Origin: Butyrivibrio sp.
GTDB taxonomy: Bacteria; Bacillota; Clostridia; Lachnospirales; Lachnospiraceae
DNA: 64,000 nucleotides
Assembly: GCA_015056655.1 (NCBI GenBank)
Contig: SVFV01000006.1
Coordinates: 95,072-159,071, forward strand
Direction of reading: 5' to 3'
Part shown: positions 58,409 to 64,000 of the stretch, piece by piece
Numbering within the stretch: the stretch's first letter is position 1
How the letters are laid out: every line of letters starts with the position of its first letter
The notes under the pieces: generated by a model
The model's input: the letters and a program-made list of their open reading frames with translations, nothing else
Told to the model about the DNA's origin: nothing
Databases searched by the model: none
Translations under genes and position numbers: made by a program

Positions 58409-60250
58409 TTATTTCTTGTTTTTAGCTGCAAAACCGGCTCTTTTTCTCAAAGTAGGATCAAGAATCTTCTTTCTGATACGAAGAGTTAAAGGTGTTACCT
58501 CCAAAAGCTCGTCTGTATCAATGAAATCAATACTCTGCTCAAGAGACATGATTCTCGGAGGAACAAGACGAAGAGCTTCATCAGAAGATGATGTTCTTGT
58601 GTTTGTAAGGTGCTTTGTCTTACAAACGTTAACCTCGATATCCTCACTCTTTCCGCTGGAACCGATTACCATTCCTGAGTAAACCTTATCGCCTGGGCTG
58701 ATAAAGAGCTGTCCACGCTCCTGTGCGTTGAACAGACCATATGTAACTGCCTCACCTGTCTCAAATGCGATAAGTGAACCCTGCTTACGATAAGAAATAT
58801 CTCCCTTGTAAGGTGCGTAGCCATCGAAGATAGTGTTCATAATACCGTTACCCTTGGTATCAGTCATGAACTCACCTCTGTATCCGATAAGACCTCTTGA
58901 AGGGATAAGGAACTCAAGACGTGTATATCCGCCATTTGCAAGTCCCATGTTGATCATCTCACCCTTACGCTCACCAAGCTTCTGGATAACGCTTCCTGAG
59001 AACTCTTCAGGAACGTCGATGTAGCACTTCTCCATAGGCTCAAGCTTCTTGCCATTCTCATCAGTCTTATAGATAACCTCAGCCTTACTTACAGCGAACT
59101 CATAGCCCTCACGGCGCATTGTCTCAATAAGAACTGAAAGGTGAAGTTCACCTCTACCAGATACCTTGAAGGTCTCTGTTGTATCAGTATCCTCTACTCT
59201 AAGTGATACGTCAGTGTTAAGCTCTCTGTAAAGACGATCACGAAGGTGGCGGGAAGTAACGAATTTACCTTCCTGTCCAGCAAGAGGAGAATCATTAACT
59301 ATGAAATTCATAGAGATTGTAGGCTCTGAAATCTTCTGGAAAGGAATAGCATTAGGTGCATCAACTGCACATAATGTATCGCCGATCTTAAGATCCTCGA
59401 TACCGGAAATAGCAACGATAGAACCGATTCCTGCTTCCTGTACTTCCTTTTTACCAAGGCCTTCAAACTCATAAAGCTTGCTAACCTTTGTTTTGAATGA
59501 ACGCTCAGGCTCATGATGGTTAACAATCATAACCTCCTGATTAACCTTAAGTGTTCCGTTATCAATCTTACCAACACCGATACGCCCTACATATTCATTG
59601 TAGTCAATTGTACTGATAAGCATCTGTGTACCTGCATCAGGATCTCCAACAGGTGCAGGAATGTAGTTGATGATTGTATCAAGAAGAGGCTTTAAGTCGC
59701 TTCCGGGCTCATCAAGTGACATCGAAGATACCCCTGCCTTAGCAGATGCAAATACGAAAGGACAGTCAAGCTGCTTATCGTCTGCACCAAGATCAAGAAG
59801 AAGCTCAAGAACTTCATCAATAACTTCGTTAGGGCGAGCCTCAGGTCTGTCAATCTTGTTGATACATACGATAACAGGGAGCTTAAGCTCCATTGCTTTA
59901 CCAAGAACGAACTTAGTCTGGGGCATAGCGCCTTCAAATGCATCTACAACAAGGATAACGCCGTTAACCATCTTAAGTACTCGCTCAACCTCACCACCGA
60001 AATCAGCGTGGCCAGGAGTATCAATGATATTTATCTTAATATCCTTATATGAAATTGCTGTATTCTTAGACATGATGGTGATTCCACGTTCACGCTCGAT
60101 ATCACCTGAATCCATGACTCTCTCTACGACGTCCTGACCCTCGCGGAAAACACCACTCTGACGAAGAAGACCATCAACCAAAGTAGTCTTACCATGATCA
60201 ACGTGAGCTATTATTGCAACGTTTCTGACATCGTTTCTAGTCTGTTTCAT
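58409..60250 (-). CDS. typA: Translational GTPase TypA/BipA
   Basis: 613 residues. GTPase motifs AHVDHGKTTL (G1, about 15-24), RGITIMSKN (G2), DTPGHADFGGEVERVL (G3), NKIDRPEA (G4), SAKAG (G5); EF-G-like domains and the BipA-specific C-terminus (GYRGEFMTDTKGNGIMNTIFDGYAPYKG in parts). Ribosome-binding factor for stress and cold growth and 50S assembly. TGGAGG ribosome site. Confidence 0.97.
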   Translation of the reverse strand: MKQTRNDVRNVAIIAHVDHGKTTLVDGLLRQSGVFREGQDVVERVMDSGDIERERGITIMSKNTAISYKDIKINIIDTPGHADFGGEVERVLKMVNGVILVVDAFEGAMPQTKFVLGKAMELKLPVIVCINKIDRPEARPNEVIDEVLELLLDLGADDKQLDCPFVFASAKAGVSSMSLDEPGSDLKPLLDTIINYIPAPVGDPDAGTQMLISTIDYNEYVGRIGVGKIDNGTLKVNQEVMIVNHHEPERSFKTKVSKLYEFEGLGKKEVQEAGIGSIVAISGIEDLKIGDTLCAVDAPNAIPFQKISEPTISMNFIVNDSPLAGQEGKFVTSRHLRDRLYRELNTDVSLRVEDTDTTETFKVSGRGELHLSVLIETMRREGYEFAVSKAEVIYKTDENGKKLEPMEKCYIDVPEEFSGSVIQKLGERKGEMINMGLANGGYTRLEFLIPSRGLIGYRGEFMTDTKGNGIMNTIFDGYAPYKGDISYRKQGSLIAFETGEAVTYGLFNAQERGQLFISPGDKVYSGMVIGSSGKSEDIEVNVCKTKHLTNTRTSSSDEALRLVPPRIMSLEQSIDFIDTDELLEVTPLTLRIRKKILDPTLRKRAGFAAKNKK

Positions 60251-60381
60251 TGTATTCCTCCATTAATAAATATATGAAATTGACCTTGAATTTTTCTTAA
60301 AAACCAACAGATTATATCACGCCAATGTTTCATATTCAAGTATGGATTATTGAAACCCTCTCTCATCAGATAGTGGCCATA

Positions 60382-61014
60382 TTAAAAAGGAAAATAACCT
60401 TCTTCTGCTTTTTCTATTTTAATCTGCCCCTCTGTTTTCTGGGTCAGACCATCAATAATTCTATCGGTATCTTCATATCGAACCGTAATATCATATTCAA
60501 CCTTATCAGTATAGTTCTCATTTTCCAGAGGGATCTCTTCCTGGCGCAGATAGTACTGAATATTATTGATCAAATTATAATCAGCAGTAAGATGAAGCTT
60601 TGTTCCGTATACCACATCCCCAATGCTGCATTCAGCAAGTCCCGCCTGAGCAGCCTGAGTGTAAGCTCTGACCAGACCGCCAGTTCCAAGAAGCACTCCT
60701 CCAAAATATCTTGTTACTATAATAAGAACATTTGTCACTCCGGCGCCTTTTATAACTTCGAGGATGGGCTTTCCTGCTGTACCTGACGGCTCTCCGTTAT
60801 CACTGCATCTGGTTACCGAAGAATCTGCTCCTATTACAAAAGCATAGCAATTATGCCTTGCATCCCAGTATTTTTTCTGCATCTGAGCTATCTTTTCTTC
60901 AGCCTCCTGAACAGACTCAACTGAGAACACATTAGCTATGAATCTTGACTTTTTTTCTACTATTTCACCCGCTCCCTCAGCGGTTATCACGCGGTAGCTA
61001 CCCTTATTTTCCAT
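60382..61014 (-). CDS. yigZ: YigZ/IMPACT family protein
   Basis: 210 residues: N-terminal UPF0029/IMPACT domain (EKKSRFIANVFSVESVQEAEEKI, DARHNCYAFVIG, DNGEPSGTAGKPILEVI, VTRYFGGVLLGTGGLVRAYTQA), C-terminal DUF1949 domain (about 140-210). Conserved in most bacteria, proposed role in translation or nucleic-acid binding. Divergent from the PBP gene. Confidence 0.93.
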   Translation of the reverse strand: MENKGSYRVITAEGAGEIVEKKSRFIANVFSVESVQEAEEKIAQMQKKYWDARHNCYAFVIGADSSVTRCSDNGEPSGTAGKPILEVIKGAGVTNVLIIVTRYFGGVLLGTGGLVRAYTQAAQAGLAECSIGDVVYGTKLHLTADYNLINNIQYYLRQEEIPLENENYTDKVEYDITVRYEDTDRIIDGLTQKTEGQIKIEKAEEGYFPF

Positions 61015-61108
61015 TGTTTACCCTATTTTTTGAGAACTTTATTTGTTATAATATTATGCATATTTGAATTCGAAATTCAAATATGGCTAATAGTTTATGG
61101 AGGATATT

Positions 61109-63895
61109 ATGAATTTTGGAAGAAAAGGTATCCGTAAACAGCAGCATGATCTGCTATCGGGTACCAAGAAATGGGGAAACAAAATTTCCCTTATATCTTT
61201 TGAGCTTTTGCTTATTGGTGTCATTGGTCTTGGTGTCATTGGCGTCAGCGCAGGCATTGGTGTTTTCAGAGGAATAATCGACACCGCCCCTGAGATCGGC
61301 AATATCAGCGTAACACCTACAGGATATTCAACCTTTGTATATGATACAGAAGGTAACCAGACAGCTAAGCTCGTATCAACGGATTCAAACCGAATCCCAG
61401 TAACAATGGACATGATACCTGAAAATCTCTGCAACGCCTTTGTTGCCATAGAGGATGCCCGTTTCTACGAGCACAACGGTATTGATATCCAGGGTATTAT
61501 CAGAGCAGCCTTTGTTGGAATCACAAGTCATGATCTCTCACAGGGTGCTAGTACAATTACACAGCAGCTTTTAAAGAACAATGTTTTCACCGGATGGACA
61601 AGTGAAAATTCAGACATTGCCAAGATCAAGCGTAAGATTCAGGAGCAGTACCTTGCAATCCAGCTTGAAAAAACAATGAGTAAGGAAGACATCCTTCTTA
61701 ATTATATGAACACCATTAACCTTGGTAGTAATACCCTTGGTGTTCAGGCTGCTTCTCTTCGATATTTTAATAAGTCCGTTAGCAACCTGACGCTTTCAGA
61801 GTGTGCGGTTATTGCAGGTATTACACAGAATCCCAGCAGATTTAACCCCATTACACACCCTGAAAACAATGCAAAAAGACGTGAGAAGGTTTTAAACGAC
61901 ATGCTCGAGCAAGGATATATCACTCAGGTTGAGCATGATTCCGCTCTTGCTGATGATGTATATGCAAGAATTCAGGTTGTCGATGAAGAGACAGAATCTG
62001 ACAGTATCAATTCTTATTTTGTAGATGCACTTACTAACCAGCTTATAGATGACCTTATCGAAGCCGGCTACAACGAAACACAGGCTTACACTCTTTTATA
62101 CAGTGGCGGATTAAAGATTTACTCAACTCAGGATCCTGCAATTCAGTCCATTTGTGATTCAGTTCTTTCTGATGAGAGCAATTATCCCGAGAACACAAAG
62201 TACCTTCTCGAATATGCGCTTACCACAGTTGATTCACAGGGCAACAAAACGAATTACAGCTCTCAGATGCTCAAGACCTATTTAAAGGACCAGCAGAAAA
62301 AGTCAAACCTGCTATTTAGCTCAGCTGAGGAAGCACAGGAAGTTATAGACGAATACAAAGCCTATGTAATGTCTTCCGATGATAAGGTTGACGGAGAATC
62401 CATTTCTCTTACACCTCAGCCTCAGGTTTCTCTTACTGTAGAGGATCACACCACAGGCTATGTTGTTGCTATGGTAGGTGGCCGCGGAAGCAAAACAGCA
62501 TCAAGAACACTTAACAGAGCTACCGATGCTGTAAGACAGCCCGGTTCAACCTTTAAGGTTCTTTCAACCTATGCTCCTGCTCTTGATAGTGCAGGTATGA
62601 CACTTGCAACAGTACTTAACGATGCTCCGTTTAATTACACAGACGGTCGTCCTGTAAACAACTGGTATGGTGAATCCTATCGCGGTCTTACAACCATCAG
62701 AACCGCAATCAAGGATTCAATGAATATCATTGCCGTAAAGACAATGACACTCATCACTCCTCAGCTTGCTTATGATTACCTGAAGAATTTCGGCTTCACA
62801 ACAATAGTTGAGCGTGAAGAGATAAACGGCAAAATCTACACCGACATACAGCTTCCTACAGCACTTGGTGGTCTGACACATGGTGTAACAAACATAGAGC
62901 TTAACGCAGCTTATGCTGCAATTGCTAACGGCGGTGTTTATGTAAAGCCCAAGCTTTACACCAAGGTAGTTGACCATGACGGAAATACAATCCTTGATAA
63001 CACAAGCATCGAGTCAACACGTATACTCAAGGAATCCACTGCATATCTTCTTACAAGTGCAATGCAGGATGTAGTTACAAGCGGTACAGGTACAGCAGTT
63101 AATTTTGGAACAACTGCTATCGCTGGTAAAACCGGAACCACTTCAGATGAAAACGACGTATGGTTCGCAGGCTATACCAATTATTACACTGCAACCACAT
63201 GGGCTGGTTATGACAACAACGTTGATATGAACAGCACAGAAGCCAAGCTTGCAAAGGTACTCTGGCGTGAAGTAATGTCCAGAATCCACGAGGATTTACC
63301 TGCAGCTACATTTGAAAAGCCAGCTTCAATAGTTACAGGAACCGTATGTTCCAGATCTGGTAAGCAGGGTATTCCTGGTGTCTGTGATGGAGTTCTAACT
63401 ACAGAGTATTTTGAAGAGGGAACAATTCCCACAGATAGCTGTGATGTCCACTATGTTGGCACACTTTGCCAGTGTGATAATCTTCCTGCTACAGACCAGT
63501 GTCCTTTCAAGGCTACCGGAATATTTGAACTTGTTCCCATGGAACCCGCAGCACTTCTTGCTCAGTCAGGCAGCGCAGCCGGAGGAAATGGATATGCATA
63601 CACAACTGATGAGTTTGGCAACCAGGTACTCACACCTGTAGCGAACTGTCACCATACAGCTGAATTCATGGCTCAGCCAAACATCAATGAAATCCTTGCA
63701 CAGGAACAGGCGCAGATGGCAGCAGGAGCTGCTCCAGCAGAACAGGCTCCAGCAGAACAGGCTCAGCCAGCTGAGCAGGCACAGCCCGAGGCCCCTGCTG
63801 ATCAGAGCGCTGCAGCTCCAGAACAGCCAGCTGAGCAGCCCGCACAGGAAGCTGCTCCAGCACCTGACGCTACAGCTCAGGAACCACAGCAGTAA
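61109..63895 (+). CDS. Class A penicillin-binding protein (PBP1A-like)
   Basis: 928 residues: cytoplasmic head, one membrane segment (about 28-52), GT51 transglycosylase (EDARFYEHNGIDIQGI with the catalytic Glu, GASTITQQLLKN), then a transpeptidase with Ser motif RQPGSTFKVL (about 470), SMN (DSMNIIAVK) and KTGTTSDEN (about 675). A Cys-containing segment (about 750-800) and a C-terminal tail of about 70 residues of Ala/Gln/Pro/Glu repeats follow. Polymerises and crosslinks peptidoglycan. The start at 61109 is chosen for TGGAGGATATT; the longer frame starts inside that site. Confidence 0.95.
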   Translation: MNFGRKGIRKQQHDLLSGTKKWGNKISLISFELLLIGVIGLGVIGVSAGIGVFRGIIDTAPEIGNISVTPTGYSTFVYDTEGNQTAKLVSTDSNRIPVTMDMIPENLCNAFVAIEDARFYEHNGIDIQGIIRAAFVGITSHDLSQGASTITQQLLKNNVFTGWTSENSDIAKIKRKIQEQYLAIQLEKTMSKEDILLNYMNTINLGSNTLGVQAASLRYFNKSVSNLTLSECAVIAGITQNPSRFNPITHPENNAKRREKVLNDMLEQGYITQVEHDSALADDVYARIQVVDEETESDSINSYFVDALTNQLIDDLIEAGYNETQAYTLLYSGGLKIYSTQDPAIQSICDSVLSDESNYPENTKYLLEYALTTVDSQGNKTNYSSQMLKTYLKDQQKKSNLLFSSAEEAQEVIDEYKAYVMSSDDKVDGESISLTPQPQVSLTVEDHTTGYVVAMVGGRGSKTASRTLNRATDAVRQPGSTFKVLSTYAPALDSAGMTLATVLNDAPFNYTDGRPVNNWYGESYRGLTTIRTAIKDSMNIIAVKTMTLITPQLAYDYLKNFGFTTIVEREEINGKIYTDIQLPTALGGLTHGVTNIELNAAYAAIANGGVYVKPKLYTKVVDHDGNTILDNTSIESTRILKESTAYLLTSAMQDVVTSGTGTAVNFGTTAIAGKTGTTSDENDVWFAGYTNYYTATTWAGYDNNVDMNSTEAKLAKVLWREVMSRIHEDLPAATFEKPASIVTGTVCSRSGKQGIPGVCDGVLTTEYFEEGTIPTDSCDVHYVGTLCQCDNLPATDQCPFKATGIFELVPMEPAALLAQSGSAAGGNGYAYTTDEFGNQVLTPVANCHHTAEFMAQPNINEILAQEQAQMAAGAAPAEQAPAEQAQPAEQAQPEAPADQSAAAPEQPAEQPAQEAAPAPDATAQEPQQ

Positions 63896-63926
63896 GCCAA
63901 AACATATAACAACTAAATAATTTATA

Positions 63927-64000
63927 ATTGAGTAGGAGGGAGTGATTAGCTCCCGTCCTCTCACAGCACCGTACGTACCGTTCGGTATACGGCGCTTTCA
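63927..64000 (-). mobile_element. 3' end of a group II intron (domains V and VI)
   Basis: On the minus strand, 63996-63965 folds as AGCGCCGUA/UACGGUGCU, a two-base bulge (CG), UACC/GGUA and a GAAC loop: the domain V plan, with the AGC catalytic triad at its start. Next, GGACGGGAG...CUCCCUCC forms a domain VI-like hairpin, ending near CCUACUCAAU. The rest of the intron (and any reverse-transcriptase gene) lies beyond the right edge. It sits about 35 bases after the PBP stop, in the opposite orientation. Confidence 0.8.

Noticed and set aside
1..64000. rRNA, tRNA, IS elements or prophage genes
   Set aside because: None recognised by eye; the only mobile element is the partial group II intron at the right edge. 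A tRNAscan or Infernal run would settle small RNAs.

Overview
The window looks like a chromosomal segment of a motile, low-to-mid GC Firmicute, most likely a Lachnospiraceae (Butyrivibrio/Pseudobutyrivibrio/Roseburia type). Supporting signs are Clostridia-type flagellins with SigD-type promoters, an ANTAR regulator beside glnA, a DUF4250 protein, a eukaryote-type HisA, a CIRCE-controlled clpB and a lysine riboswitch. The genus is inferred from gene content; no rRNA gene is present to prove it.

Layout. (1) 1-22,300, all minus strand: late flagellar genes. Reading in the transcribed direction they are flgM-flgN, then flgK1-flgK2-flgL-fliW-csrA, then flaG-fliD-fliS-two unknown genes-fliW2, then fliC3, an XRE/HipA-like kinase pair, a small unknown gene and a Maf-type flagellin glycosyltransferase, then fliC2, then fliC1 (cut by the left edge). 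Units are separated by intrinsic terminators and headed by sigma-28 promoters (TAAA-N15/16-NCCGATAW). Several leaders carry short hairpins showing AGGA or GGA in the loop, the classic CsrA site. With csrA and two fliW genes present, this suggests a FliW-CsrA-flagellin homeostasis circuit wider than the single hag target of Bacillus subtilis. (2) 22,300-28,600: an ANTAR regulator with glnA, a SWIM-SNF2 helicase and a coiled-coil protein. (3) 28,700-45,700, minus strand: a broken sfsA, then a Wzx/Wzy-type cell-surface polysaccharide locus. The cps regulatory and secretion module (cpsB, wzz, cpsD, an Ig-like protein, LCP protein, a sortase-like lipoprotein without its catalytic Cys, an Ala-rich secreted protein, the initiating sugar transferase) leads into a visibly AT-rich assembly block (FkbM, LicD, three glycosyltransferases, Wzy, Wzx). 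An XRE-DUF4160 gene pair and strong hairpins sit between the two halves. (4) 45,700-53,800: DUF4250, clpB with CIRCE, DUF308, ysxC, clpX, clpP, then on the plus strand a degenerate LytM protein and a bactofilin, facing yerC. (5) 53,900-64,000: cold-shock gene, a cloverleaf-like inverted repeat, hisA, dapB-dapA under a lysine riboswitch, a YvyF-like zinc protein, typA, yigZ, a class A penicillin-binding protein and, at the right edge, the 3' end (domains V and VI) of a group II intron.

How it fits together: FlgM, sigma-28 promoters and FliW/CsrA control late filament assembly (hook-filament junction, cap, chaperones, three flagellins, glycosylation). The polysaccharide locus builds the surface coat, and one of its secreted-protein leaders carries the same CsrA-like hairpin. 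The bactofilin/LytM pair and the PBP act in envelope shape. Functions are assigned by recognising family motifs by eye; no database search was run.
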